The notes: a model not told the origin generated them from the sequence alone. DNA of 64,000 nt from Bradyrhizobium sp. CCBAU 53338 (GCF_015291665.1 NZ_CP030048.1:5084001-5148000), one strand, 5' to 3'; shown: positions 17,128-25,203, counted from the first letter of the stretch. Made by a program: numbers and translations.

Positions 17128-17958
17128 CTAGCGCATCTGGCTCATGATGACGCGGTCGAACACACGGTCGCCGAGCCAGGCGCGAATCTTGATCATGGGC
17201 AAGGCATACTTGCCCGCAACGTAACGTGTACGCGGCTTGGCCGCTTTCAGGGCCCAGGATACAACACCGGCGATGACATCCGGCTTCGTGCCGCGTCCGT
17301 GATCGTAGGCATCCCGCGTCGATTTCGCGACCGCTTGCGTGAGCTTGGCATAAGGCCCCGTACCGGAGCGATCGAGCAGCCCCCCGGCAACCACGTCACC
17401 GAACCCCGTCTCGATCAGGCCGGGCTCGATGATGACGACCTTGATGCCGAACGGGGCGAGTTCGAGCCTCAGGCAATCGGACCAGCCTTCCAATGCATGC
17501 TTGGTCGCGTGATACCAGGCGCCCAGCAGGGTGTAGATCTTGCCGCCCATCGAGGTGACGTTGACGATGGTTCCCGAGCGCCTCTCTCTCATCTTCGGCA
17601 GCAGAAGCTGCGTTAACCGGGCAGCGCCGAACAGATTCACTTCGAACTGATATCGCGCCTCGTCGAGGCCGACGTCCTCAACGGGACCGTAGAGCCCGAA
17701 CCCCGCGTTGTTCACCAGCACATCCACGCCATCGGCTTCGTCGAGGATGGTTTGAACGGCTGCCGTGATGTCGGCGTCCCTGGAGATGTCCATGCGCAAC
17801 GTCCTCGCACCGAGCCGTGCGAGATCGTCCATCTTCTCGACGCTGCGCGCGGCGGCGTAGACCTGGAAGCCGTCCTTGATCAGACGCCTGGCGATTTCCT
17901 TCCCCATGCCGGATGAGGCTCCGGTCACAAGCGCCGTTCGTTTCGATGTCGTGGACAT
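17128..17958 (-). CDS. Short-chain dehydrogenase/reductase
   Basis: 276 residues with TGASSGMG, NNAG, a Ser in VNVTSMGG and an active-site YHATK. The start is preceded by AGAGAGG. It is first in the row SDR-AraC-SDR-methyltransferase. Similarity to the second SDR is limited to family motifs, so a recent tandem duplication is unlikely. The substrate is unknown; members of this subgroup act on small ketones, sterol-like or lipid substrates. Confidence 0.9.
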   Translation of the reverse strand: MSTTSKRTALVTGASSGMGKEIARRLIKDGFQVYAAARSVEKMDDLARLGARTLRMDISRDADITAAVQTILDEADGVDVLVNNAGFGLYGPVEDVGLDEARYQFEVNLFGAARLTQLLLPKMRERRSGTIVNVTSMGGKIYTLLGAWYHATKHALEGWSDCLRLELAPFGIKVVIIEPGLIETGFGDVVAGGLLDRSGTGPYAKLTQAVAKSTRDAYDHGRGTKPDVIAGVVSWALKAAKPRTRYVAGKYALPMIKIRAWLGDRVFDRVIMSQMR

Positions 17959-18098
17959 GATGACCTCTCTTCATTCTGATTTTTGTTCTGCTGCCTCCAC
18001 GAACCGAAGTGACTAGCCGAGTGCGCCAATAGACTTGCACATCACGCCATTGCTGGCGATAGCGTCAAACGCCTGGACTTCCTCGTTTTTCAAAAGGA

Positions 18099-18126
18099 AA
18101 AGCGCGACACCAGGGGGTCGCGCTTT
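18099..18126 (-). terminator. Rho-independent terminator downstream of the DUF2147 gene
   Basis: Perfect 10-bp arms AAAGCGCGAC and GTCGCGCTTT around an 8-base loop. On the minus strand the hairpin is followed by TTTTCCTTTTG. It lies about 30 bp past the stop of the DUF2147 gene. Confidence 0.75.
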
Positions 18127-18157
18127 CGAAAGAACGGTTTGAGATGCCAGAAACGAC

Positions 18158-18622
18158 TTACCCGCGAGCGCGGTGGAAAGAGCGGGTCTGCCCCATCGCC
18201 GGGAGCCCGAGATATCCTCTGAGGTGCATCTTGCCGTCCTTGACGGTGGCCTTGCAGTTGTAGCCGGATGAGGCGTCATAGATCGAGCCGCCGCTCCACT
18301 CGCCGTCCTCCCAGCGCAATCCGGTGATGAAGATGATGTTCTTCAGCGACCGCGCGCGCAAACCCGGATCGGGATTCCTGGCGTCCTTCTTGAAGGTGAC
18401 GTTGTCGGCTTCCACGATCTCGTTGCCGTAGAGCATGCGCGCCTGGAACTCCGTTCCAGCCCTGAACATGTCGAGCTTCACCGTGCCGTCGTCTGCTTCC
18501 CATGTTCCGACAATTGCCTCGGGACCTGCCGGCTCGCCATGGGCCATCGGAATGAGCCCGACGTTCAAGGCTGCCATGAGCAGGAAGATGGAGGATCGAC
18601 GCGTGAACGTAGAGCTTTGCAT
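18158..18622 (-). CDS. DUF2147 family exported protein
   Basis: 154 residues. The N-terminus FTRRSSIFLLMAALNVGL followed by MAHGEP reads as a signal peptide. The mature part has IVGTWEADDGTVKLDMF and a LRWEDGEWSGGSIYDASSGYNC stretch, characteristic of DUF2147, a lipocalin-like periplasmic domain of unknown role. I prefer the ATG at 18622 (GGAAA upstream) over the GTG at 18649. A terminator follows, so it is probably a single-gene unit separate from the SDR row. Confidence 0.85.
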   Translation of the reverse strand: MQSSTFTRRSSIFLLMAALNVGLIPMAHGEPAGPEAIVGTWEADDGTVKLDMFRAGTEFQARMLYGNEIVEADNVTFKKDARNPDPGLRARSLKNIIFITGLRWEDGEWSGGSIYDASSGYNCKATVKDGKMHLRGYLGLPAMGQTRSFHRARG

Positions 18623-18795
18623 AATGCGTTTCCAGATTTGCGGGGACACAGGAGTGATCGAGCCTTGGCTCGTGGTCTCGCAGGCATCTGTAGATTTCGC
18701 TGTCGGCCGCGGCAGCGGCAGAAAGCGCCAGCCGAATTGCGCGGCGCGCCAATTGGGGCCGGCGTCAAGCTCGGCGGAGCGCTGCCATCATGGCT

Positions 18796-18846
18796 CTACC
18801 GCTCCTCGGTCGGATGCACCCATTTGTACGGCGTGATGCTGCGGGT
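18796..18846 (-). repeat. 51-bp direct repeat, right copy (3' end of the zinc-ribbon gene)
   Basis: The repeat starts exactly at the stop codon of the zinc-ribbon gene and covers its last 16 sense codons. The left copy at 14398-14448 has one synonymous difference. The two copies enclose five genes that differ in function from the ars operon on the left and the peptide genes on the right. Confidence 0.85.
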
Positions 18847-19221
18847 TTCGGTCAGCTTGATCATGTGGACCGGCGGTGCGGAGCGTCCCTTCCGGCATGA
18901 CCGGCACTTCAGCGACGCTTCGAGCTTCCAGATCGGCGTATCGCGCGGACGGCGGATCGCATCGAGCGGCAGGCTCGCGCGCGACTTGCACCTGTTGCAC
19001 TCGACCTCGAGCCAGCCCAGGCCGCCGTTGAGACATTGCGCGATCGTCGGCGACGGCTGCGAGGGACCGCCGTAGCCTTCCATCCGCACCGACCAGGCTT
19101 CCGCCTCGGCGCGATCGGCCTCGCGCACGGCTTTCTTCGCTTCCTCGCGCGCATGCTTGGCGGAAATCTCCGCACCCATGATGCGGCCGCTCCAGATGAC
19201 CTCGCGTGATTTGGTGCTCAT
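18796..19221 (-). CDS. Zinc-ribbon hypothetical protein, apparently a multi-copy lineage family
   Basis: 141 residues. The N-terminal half is helical and charged (AKHAREEAKKAVREADRAEAEAW). Two CxxC knuckles (CNRC and CRSC) about 38 residues apart could form a zinc ribbon. The last 17 codons including stop recur as an orphan copy at 14398-14448. I chose the ATG at 19221 rather than the codon at 19245 because the protein then begins MSTKSRE and reads straight into the conserved part. I recall similar proteins in several copies per Bradyrhizobium genome, but could not check this. The function is unknown. Confidence 0.75.
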   Translation of the reverse strand: MSTKSREVIWSGRIMGAEISAKHAREEAKKAVREADRAEAEAWSVRMEGYGGPSQPSPTIAQCLNGGLGWLEVECNRCKSRASLPLDAIRRPRDTPIWKLEASLKCRSCRKGRSAPPVHMIKLTETRSITPYKWVHPTEER

Positions 19222-19356
19222 GCCGCGATCAAAGCAACGTGACAACGCGCTGGCAAATTATCGATCGCTGGTAGGTCGGATCCGCAAGTCGCTACTGCGT
19301 GTCGTGGGTGTGGACAACCGATCGCTCGGGCCGCATGGCGACGCGACAACAGGGCC

Positions 19357-19390
19357 GAAAAAGAAAGAGGCCGCCAACCGAGGCAGCCTC
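19357..19390 (-). terminator. Rho-independent terminator after the double-glycine peptide genes
   Basis: On the minus strand, GAGGCTGCC and GGCGGCCTC pair around a 6-base loop with one G-U pair and are followed by TTTCTTTTT. It ends the transcript of the two small peptide genes about 30 bp after the second stop. Confidence 0.8.
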
Positions 19391-19421
19391 TCCTTTCGCG
19401 ATCGAGTTTAAGGCGATGGGA

Positions 19422-19649
19422 TCAGAAGGGCGGCTGGCCGGGGCCCGATCCCGGACCGAACGGGCCGCGCTGGTTGCCCGGGCCCTGCAAGCCGCCAAAG
19501 ATCAGGCCGCCGACCCACTCGACGGCACTCTTGATGGCGCCGCCGATGGCGCGGAAGGCGTCGCCGAGCCAGTTGCCGCCGACGATCGTTTCGAGCTCCG
19601 CATCGGTCAGTTCGATGATTTCCGATTTTCCATGGTCGAGGTTCAGCAT
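19422..19649 (-). CDS. Double-glycine-leader bacteriocin-like peptide (peptide B)
   Basis: 75 residues. The 25-residue leader ends LTDAELETIVGG, with hydrophobic or acidic residues at -12, -8, -7 and -4 and Gly-Gly at -2/-1: the cleavage signal for C39-peptidase ABC exporters. The predicted mature part is 50 residues. It has an amphipathic Gly-rich helix (WLGDAFRAIGGAIKSAVEWV) with GG and GxxxG-type spacing, then a Gly/Pro/Gln tail. I chose the ATG at 19649 because GGAG sits 8 bases upstream; a GTG at 19658 is too close to it. Peptide A is 52 bp upstream on the same strand. No exporter or immunity gene is visible in the window. Confidence 0.75.
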   Translation of the reverse strand: MLNLDHGKSEIIELTDAELETIVGGNWLGDAFRAIGGAIKSAVEWVGGLIFGGLQGPGNQRGPFGPGSGPGQPPF

Positions 19650-19701
19650 TGTGGTCACTCCGGTTCAAATTGTGTGTGTCAGAAAGGTTGAGGTGTGGTG
19701 C

Positions 19702-19884
19702 TCAGCCGTGAAAGATGCCGCCGGGCAGCCAGGGGTTCGGGCCGGCGGGCTGATGGGTGGTGATCCGTCCATTGACGATCCACGGACCGATGCAGCCGCC
19801 ATCATTGATGAAGCCACCGCACACGGTCTCCAGTTCACGGTCGTCCAGCTCTTTGTGGTTCCGATTGCTGCTGCGCTCAGTCAT
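19702..19884 (-). CDS. Double-glycine-leader bacteriocin-like peptide (peptide A)
   Basis: 60 residues. The 24-residue leader ends LDDRELETVCGG, with the same spacing of Leu -12, Glu -8, Leu -7, Val -4 and Gly-Gly as peptide B. The predicted mature part is 36 residues, rich in Gly, Pro, Ile and Trp (FINDGGCIGPWIVNG), with one Cys. The ATG at 19884 has a strong ribosome site (GGGAGAGAGAA). The longer frame to 19926 has no such signal. It is first in a two-peptide operon that ends in a clear terminator. This could be a two-component bacteriocin or a signalling pair; activity is inference. Confidence 0.72.
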   Translation of the reverse strand: MTERSSNRNHKELDDRELETVCGGFINDGGCIGPWIVNGRITTHQPAGPNPWLPGGIFHG

Positions 19885-20056
19885 TTCTCTCTCCCGTTGT
19901 CCAAGGAGGGTGCCATCCCCTCGCATCTGGTGGTCACAGGAGTAGCGCAGGCGGTTCTGTTAGACTGTGATACGGGTCACGCAGGCAAAAGAGCCGCTTT
20001 CAAGCGCAAATGATCAAGCCGGAAATGACGAAGTGGCCGATTGCGCGCCTGCTTTC

Positions 20057-20683
20057 TCAGCTTCCGACACCGCCGACCAATCGCGGACGGCCGACAGCGT
20101 GCGCCTTCTCATCCGCCATAGTGCGCAGCCAGGCGCGAAAGCCGACGATCTCGGGGCAATCCGCGGTGCCCTCGGGCGCGATCAGCCAATCGCCGCGACC
20201 TGTTCCTTCGCTGATCCTGTTGCAGCGATAGCCGGGATGATGGCCGAGGCTGCGGGCGATCAAGAGGTCGACCTTGCCCTCGACCAGTTCGTGCAGGCCG
20301 GCGGGCTGGAGCACGCGCAAGCCGATCTCCGCATGCACGTCGCGAAACGCTGCCAGATCGAGCCGGCGCAGATCGAAGCCGGCATGGACGCCCAATTGCA
20401 GCAGCAACGCACCTGACGGCTTCAATTGCGAGGTCGCCTCCGCGATGTGGCGAAAGCCCTCGGAGACGCCGGGCAGATAGGCCTGGCCTGCCGCGGTCAG
20501 GATGAGCTGCTTGTGCAGCCGTTCGAACAGCTGCACGCCGAGGCGCGCCTCCAGTGCCTTCACCTGCTGCCCGACAGCGGCGGGCGTCACATGCAACTCG
20601 TGCGCGGCCAGCTTGAAACTGAGATGGCGCGCGGCGGCCTCGAAGGCGCGGAGCGCGTTGAGCGGTGGAAGGGCGTAGGTCAT
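20057..20683 (-). CDS. LysR-family regulator with shortened effector domain
   Basis: 208 residues, whereas LysR proteins are normally about 300. The N-terminal winged helix is intact and GcvA-like (LNALRAFEAAARHLSFKLAA, VTPAAVGQQVKALEARLG, LFERLHKQLILTAAG). The effector domain begins normally (AEIGLRVL) but jumps from VDLLIARS to WLIAPEGTADCPEIVGFRAWL, which normally lies much nearer the C-terminus. Most of the ligand cleft therefore appears missing in frame. I use the ATG at 20683 (MTYALPPLNALRAF). It is divergent from ridA, its likely target. It could be a working DNA-binding remnant or a decaying gene. Confidence 0.8.
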   Translation of the reverse strand: MTYALPPLNALRAFEAAARHLSFKLAAHELHVTPAAVGQQVKALEARLGVQLFERLHKQLILTAAGQAYLPGVSEGFRHIAEATSQLKPSGALLLQLGVHAGFDLRRLDLAAFRDVHAEIGLRVLQPAGLHELVEGKVDLLIARSLGHHPGYRCNRISEGTGRGDWLIAPEGTADCPEIVGFRAWLRTMADEKAHAVGRPRLVGGVGS

Positions 20684-20812
20684 CGCGACGGAGTTTGACA
20701 CTGATGGACCGCCGTCTTGCAATAGATTTTCTTGCGCTGAACCGCAGGAATGATGCTTTGCGCCGCCGTGATGTCGCCGGATACGGTCGGCCCGCAATCA
20801 GGAGAAACCCCC

Positions 20813-21205
20813 ATGGCCCCAGCCCACATCGTCAGCCACAATCCCGCAACGGTCCACCCGCCCGCCGGCGGCTACTGCATGGGACTTGAACTGAAGCAGC
20901 ATCGCCGCCTGCTGTTCATCAGCGGTCAGGTGCCCGAGAGACCTGACGGCACCGTGCCCGAAGGATTCGAGGCGCAATGCGAGCAAGCCTGGCGCAACGT
21001 CAAGGAGGTGCTCGCCTCCGCCGGTCTTGGCGTCGAGCATCTGGTCAAGGTCAACACGTTCCTGACCGACCGGGCTCAACTCGTGACCAACCGCACCATT
21101 CGCCGCGCGGCGCTCGGGGACCATCAGCCTGCGCTAACGGTCATCGTCGCCGAGACCGTCAACGGCAAATGGCTGCTCGAGATCGAGGCGATCGCCGCGG
21201 AATGA
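20813..21205 (+). CDS. RidA/YjgF-family protein
   Basis: 130 residues. RidA proteins hydrolyse reactive enamine/imine intermediates. The family pattern is visible in LLFISGQVP, an internal EQAWRNVKEVLASAG helix, LVKVNTFLTD and a C-terminal WLLEIEAIAA. The usual catalytic Arg segment reads TNRTIRRAALGDHQPALTVI, so the Arg before the substrate pocket may be shifted relative to archetypal RidA. The ATG at 20813 follows AGGAGA. An ATC-hydrolase-like gene is 39 bp downstream on the same strand, so the two form an operon. Confidence 0.88.
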   Translation: MAPAHIVSHNPATVHPPAGGYCMGLELKQHRRLLFISGQVPERPDGTVPEGFEAQCEQAWRNVKEVLASAGLGVEHLVKVNTFLTDRAQLVTNRTIRRAALGDHQPALTVIVAETVNGKWLLEIEAIAAE

Positions 21206-21244
21206 CGTGCCTGATGTCCAACAAGCCAGAGATGCGAGGCTGCC

Positions 21245-21934
21245 ATGGCTGAGATCCATCCCTTCTACCAGCAGCATCGCGGCGCGATGGAAGCCGCGAT
21301 GCGCCATCGGCTCGACCTGGCCGAGGCGATGCTGCGCGAGCGCGCTGACATCACCGGCATCGACGGCATCAGGCGCGAGGTGATGGACGAATTCGCCATC
21401 GTGCTCACCCAGACGCCCTATGTCGGCGGCACCGCAAGCCGCATGACCGATTTCTTCATGCGCCTGATCGGCTTCATGGCGATCAGCCGCGTGCTGCGGC
21501 GGCACGGCGTGCCGCTGCCCGTGATCGGCGAGATCGAGCGGGAAACCTACAAGGCGCAATTGCTCGACGTGCCCGAAGCGGAACGTCTCGCCGCGGGCGA
21601 TCAATTCATGTCCGCGGAGAACCAGGCGCTGCTGCGCGAGCACGCGGCAAAGAGCACGACAGAAAGCCATCAGGCGGAGTTTCCGGAGGACTTCGTCTAC
21701 GATTTCGTCGCGCCGGGCCCGGATGACGGTTTCGAATTCGGTATCAACTACCGTGCCTGCGGCTTCTGCAAATTCGCTGGCCGCCATGGCGACGAGGAGA
21801 TTTTGCCCAACATTTGCGGGCTCGATTTCGACGCCTATGCAACGCGCGGCATCCGCCTGGAACGGACGCAGACGCTGGCGGGCGGCGCCAGCCACTGCAA
21901 TTTCCGCTTCTCGCGGCTGCAACGCGACGGTTGA
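21245..21934 (+). CDS. L-2-amino-thiazoline-4-carboxylate hydrolase-like protein
   Basis: 229 residues. The conserved core INYRACGFCKFAGRHGDEEI, LPNICGLDFDAY and the C-terminal RTQTLAGGASHCNFRF match the ATC hydrolase family, in which the characterised Pseudomonas enzyme opens the thiazoline ring on the route to L-cysteine. Many homologues are annotated on sequence alone, so the substrate here is uncertain. Co-transcription with ridA suggests handling of a reactive imine- or thiazoline-containing nitrogen compound. Several Cys and His residues in the core could bind metal. Confidence 0.8.
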   Translation: MAEIHPFYQQHRGAMEAAMRHRLDLAEAMLRERADITGIDGIRREVMDEFAIVLTQTPYVGGTASRMTDFFMRLIGFMAISRVLRRHGVPLPVIGEIERETYKAQLLDVPEAERLAAGDQFMSAENQALLREHAAKSTTESHQAEFPEDFVYDFVAPGPDDGFEFGINYRACGFCKFAGRHGDEEILPNICGLDFDAYATRGIRLERTQTLAGGASHCNFRFSRLQRDG

Positions 21935-22077
21935 TTTCACCCTCCATGGCGTCAACGTCGCGTGCCTCGACGGAACGAGCCCGTTCGATTTCGCCGACGC
22001 GCGTCATGGACGGCGTCAACCACACCAGCGACACCGACAAGCCGCCAGGCCGGCACGCTGCGCTTCGTCCCCGAGGA

Positions 22078-22983
22078 CTAAAGCCTCGCCTGCGCCAGCC
22101 GTTCGCGCAGGCGCGGGACGACGAAATCGACGAAGGCGCGGAGCTTGAGCGGCAAGCGGCTTTGCGTGTCGTAGACGAGATGCACGGGGCGAAGCTGCGG
22201 CTCGAAGGCCTCGAGCACGACGGCGAGACGCCCTGCCCGCACGTGCTCGGCGATCTGATACGACACCGCCCGCACGAGGCCAGCGCCCGCGAGCGCGGCA
22301 TCGATGGCGGCATCGATGGTGTTGACGCCGAGGCGCGAGCGGAACGAGACGGTCTTCTCGGTGCCGTCATGCTCGAAGGTCCAGGTGCTCAGCGCCGACA
22401 CGCTCTGGAACGAGACCAGACGATGTTTTTCCAGATCGTCGAGCGTTTCAGGAATTCCGTTGGCGGCGAGATAGTCCGGGCTCGCACAGATGACATGCCG
22501 GACCTCGCCGACGCGCGTTGCGATCAGACTGCTGTCCGGCAAGAGACCAAGACGCAGGGCGACATCGACCTGGTCTTCGAGGAAATGCGCAACGCGGTCG
22601 GTGAGGACCAGCCCGACCGACACCTCGGAAAACGCCTCAAGGAAGCGCGTCACCACCGGCAGCACGTGCATCCGGCCGAACATGATCGGCGCGGTGACGA
22701 CGAGGTCGCCCTTCGGCTCGCTGTATTCGCCTGCGGCCGCGCGCTCGGCCTCGGACAGCTGTTCGAGGATCGATTTCGCTGAGGTGACGTAGGACCGCCC
22801 GGCCGGGGTCAGCTCCAGGCCCTTGGCGGAGCGGATCAGCAGTGTCGCCTTCAGATGCGCTTCCAGCTCGGCAACCTTGCGGCTGACGGTCGCCAGCGGC
22901 AGCCGCAATTCGCGGCTGGCCTTGGACAGACTGCCGTTCTCGACGGCCGCGAGCAGCACCGACATGGCATCCAGGCGGTCCAT
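22078..22983 (-). CDS. LysR-family transcriptional regulator
   Basis: 301 residues, normal length. The winged helix shows MSVLLAAVENGSLSKASREL, LPLATVSRKVAELEAHL and LTPAGRSYV. The effector domain runs from GDLVVTAPIMFGRMHVLP to the end. The start at 22983 (MDRLDAMSV) fits the family; GGAAGG lies just upstream, and an upstream GTG adds only four residues. It is divergent from the alpha/beta hydrolase and MFS genes, which it probably regulates. Confidence 0.92.
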   Translation of the reverse strand: MDRLDAMSVLLAAVENGSLSKASRELRLPLATVSRKVAELEAHLKATLLIRSAKGLELTPAGRSYVTSAKSILEQLSEAERAAAGEYSEPKGDLVVTAPIMFGRMHVLPVVTRFLEAFSEVSVGLVLTDRVAHFLEDQVDVALRLGLLPDSSLIATRVGEVRHVICASPDYLAANGIPETLDDLEKHRLVSFQSVSALSTWTFEHDGTEKTVSFRSRLGVNTIDAAIDAALAGAGLVRAVSYQIAEHVRAGRLAVVLEAFEPQLRPVHLVYDTQSRLPLKLRAFVDFVVPRLRERLAQARL

Positions 22984-23106
22984 AGGGCCTTCCACTAAAC
23001 GAGAGGGTTCCTCCCGATCCTAGCGGCTGCCGGGCATTCCCGGAAAGCCCCAAAAGAGCGGCACCGCTCGCCGCCGGCGGCCGGACAGCCAAAAAAAGGG
23101 AAACCC

Positions 23107-23994
23107 ATGCCCCACCCGACGCTCCATCGCACCGCCACCGTGAACGGCCGCAAGGTGTTTTACCGCGAGGCCGGAGACCCGGCGTCCCCGACCATCCTGC
23201 TCCTGCACGGCCTGCCGACCTCCAGCCAGATGTTCCGCGATCTGATGCCGGCACTGGCCGACCGCTTCCATCTAATCGCGCCCGACTACATCGGCTTCGG
23301 ACATTCCGACGCGCCGCCGCGCAATGAGTTCACCTACACCTTCGACAATCTCGCCGCCCATGTCGCCGGCCTCATCGAGGCCCTCGGGCTTACCTCCTAC
23401 ATTCTCTACATGCAGGACTATGGTGGCCCGATCGGCTTCCGCCTGTTCACACAGCGGCCTTCGCAGGTGAAGGGCTTCATCATCCAGAACGCCAACGCCT
23501 ACATGGAAGGCGTCGGCGACGCGCCCAGGAAGGTGCTGCTGCCGCTGTGGGAGAACCGCAACGCCGAGACGGAGAAGCCCGCGCGGGAGTTCGTCAGCAT
23601 CGAGGGCACCAAGTTTCATTGGCTCGTCGGCGCGAAGAACCCCGAGGCCATCAATCCCGACAACTGGATCCTCGACCAGGCACTGCTCGATCGGCCGGGC
23701 ACGCAGGATTACCAGGTCGACCTGCTCGAGAATTACAAGAGCAACGTCGCGCTCTATCCGGAGTGGCAGGCCGCCTTCCGCCAGCACCAGCCGAAGACGC
23801 TCATTGTCTGGGGCAAGCACGACCCGTTCTTCATCCCGCCCGGCGCCCGCGCCTACCTCAACGACCTGCCGGATACAAAGCTGGTCTGGCTCGATAGCGG
23901 ACATTTCGTGCTCGACGAAAACGTCGCGCAGGTCGCCTGCGAGATCAAGGCGCGGTTCGCGCCACAGCATCCAGCGGCAAACGCTGCCGCCTGA
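23107..23994 (+). CDS. Alpha/beta hydrolase, haloalkane dehalogenase-like
   Basis: 295 residues. The oxyanion region is LLLHGLPTSSQMF. The nucleophile elbow is MQDYGGPIG with Asp in place of Ser, as in haloalkane dehalogenases and fluoroacetate dehalogenase relatives. The late acid is in WGKHDPFF and the base in DSGHFVLDE. With Asp as nucleophile it should form an ester intermediate with a halogenated or epoxide substrate; the specific substrate is unknown. It is followed after 27 bp by an MFS gene, suggesting uptake or export of the substrate. Confidence 0.88.
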   Translation: MPHPTLHRTATVNGRKVFYREAGDPASPTILLLHGLPTSSQMFRDLMPALADRFHLIAPDYIGFGHSDAPPRNEFTYTFDNLAAHVAGLIEALGLTSYILYMQDYGGPIGFRLFTQRPSQVKGFIIQNANAYMEGVGDAPRKVLLPLWENRNAETEKPAREFVSIEGTKFHWLVGAKNPEAINPDNWILDQALLDRPGTQDYQVDLLENYKSNVALYPEWQAAFRQHQPKTLIVWGKHDPFFIPPGARAYLNDLPDTKLVWLDSGHFVLDENVAQVACEIKARFAPQHPAANAAA

Positions 23995-24021
23995 ACAATC
24001 CAGACATCAAGGACAACGACA

Positions 24022-25203
24022 ATGGACCGCCGTCTTCTCGTTCTCTCGATCGGCATGTTCGCGCTCGGCACCGATAGTTTTGTCGTGGCTGGCGTGCTGC
24101 CCGAAATCGCCCGCCATTTCGACGTCAGCATTGGCGCTGCCGGGCAGATGACCACGATCTACTCGGTCACCTTCGCGCTGCTGTCGCCGACCATCGCCGC
24201 GCTCGCGGCGGGCGTCTCGCGCAAGACCATGCTGATCGCGGGCGCCGCCGTCTTCGTGCTGGCGAACCTTGCGACAGCGGTCTCGCCGACCTTCGCCATA
24301 GCGCTAATGACTCGCGCGCTCGCCGGCGTTGGTGCCGCGATGTTCTCACCGACCGCGACGGGATCCGCCGCCATGCTGGTGCCGCCGGAGCGACGCGGCT
24401 ACGCGCTCTCCATCGTGGTCGCCGGCCTGACCCTGTCGACCGCGTTGGGCTCGCCTGCCGGCGCCGTCATCGGCGGCCTCGGCGACTGGCGCTACACGAT
24501 GCTGTTCGTGGCCGCGCTTGGCACGGCGGCCGGTCTCGGTGTCTGGACTTTCCTCGCTGAAGTGCCGCTGCCGCCGGCGGTCTCGCTGTCGAAGCGCCTC
24601 GCACCACTGGCCGACTCCCGGATTCTGCTGACGCTGGCGACGACGCTCGTCAATCTCAGCGGCATCTTCACGGTCTACACCTACTTCGCCGTGGCCTTCG
24701 ACCGCGCCATCGGCAACGACGCGCTGGTGCTGGGAACCCTGCTCGTGCTCTGGGGCGCCGGCGGCACGATCGCAAACCTCGCCTTCGGTCGGCTCATCGA
24801 TCGTATCGGTTCGCGCATGGTGATCCTGTCGACGCTGGTCGTGCTCGCCATCGTCAGCGCCTCGATGCCTTGGACCAGCGCCAGCCTGTGGACCGCCATT
24901 CCGGTCGTCGCGATCTGGGGCGCCGCTGGCTGGGGCCTGCTGGTGCCGCAGCAATATCGCCTCGTTGCGCTCGCTCCGTCGATTGCGCCCGTCCTGCTTG
25001 GGCTCAACACCGCCGGTTCGTTCTTCGGCATGTCGGCGGCGGGCCTGATCGGTGCGGTGGCGATCCCGCTGGTCGGCGCGCACCATCTCGGCTTTGTCGG
25101 CGCAGGGCTTGCGGTTCTCGCTTTCATCCTCGCAGAACTCGCGACACTCCGCATCTCCGCTGCCGATAATTCCCGTACCGCGACGTGCAGTGTGCCGGCG
25201 TAG
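24022..25203 (+). CDS. MFS transporter, DHA1-like drug/sugar efflux family
   Basis: 393 residues with 12 predicted membrane helices. The N-terminus LVLSIGMFALGTDSFVVAGV and the motif C-like region GLTLSTALGSPAGAVIGGLGDW resemble AraJ/CmlA-type DHA1 exporters. A motif A-like loop follows helix 8 (FGRLIDRIGSRMVIL). It is co-directional with the hydrolase gene and opposite the LysR gene, so it is probably co-regulated. The substrate is unknown. Confidence 0.88.
   Translation: MDRRLLVLSIGMFALGTDSFVVAGVLPEIARHFDVSIGAAGQMTTIYSVTFALLSPTIAALAAGVSRKTMLIAGAAVFVLANLATAVSPTFAIALMTRALAGVGAAMFSPTATGSAAMLVPPERRGYALSIVVAGLTLSTALGSPAGAVIGGLGDWRYTMLFVAALGTAAGLGVWTFLAEVPLPPAVSLSKRLAPLADSRILLTLATTLVNLSGIFTVYTYFAVAFDRAIGNDALVLGTLLVLWGAGGTIANLAFGRLIDRIGSRMVILSTLVVLAIVSASMPWTSASLWTAIPVVAIWGAAGWGLLVPQQYRLVALAPSIAPVLLGLNTAGSFFGMSAAGLIGAVAIPLVGAHHLGFVGAGLAVLAFILAELATLRISAADNSRTATCSVPA

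Noticed and set aside
18013..18279. Minus-strand frame overlapping the end of the DUF2147 gene
   Set aside because: Its C-terminal part beyond the terminator looks somewhat protein-like, but the frame has no plausible start outside the DUF2147 gene and crosses a strong terminator. It could be a remnant of a repeated sequence.
14398..18846. Reading the 51-bp repeats as tRNA-type attachment sites
   Set aside because: No tRNA folds in either copy; the repeat is the 3' end of a protein gene, and no integrase lies between the copies.
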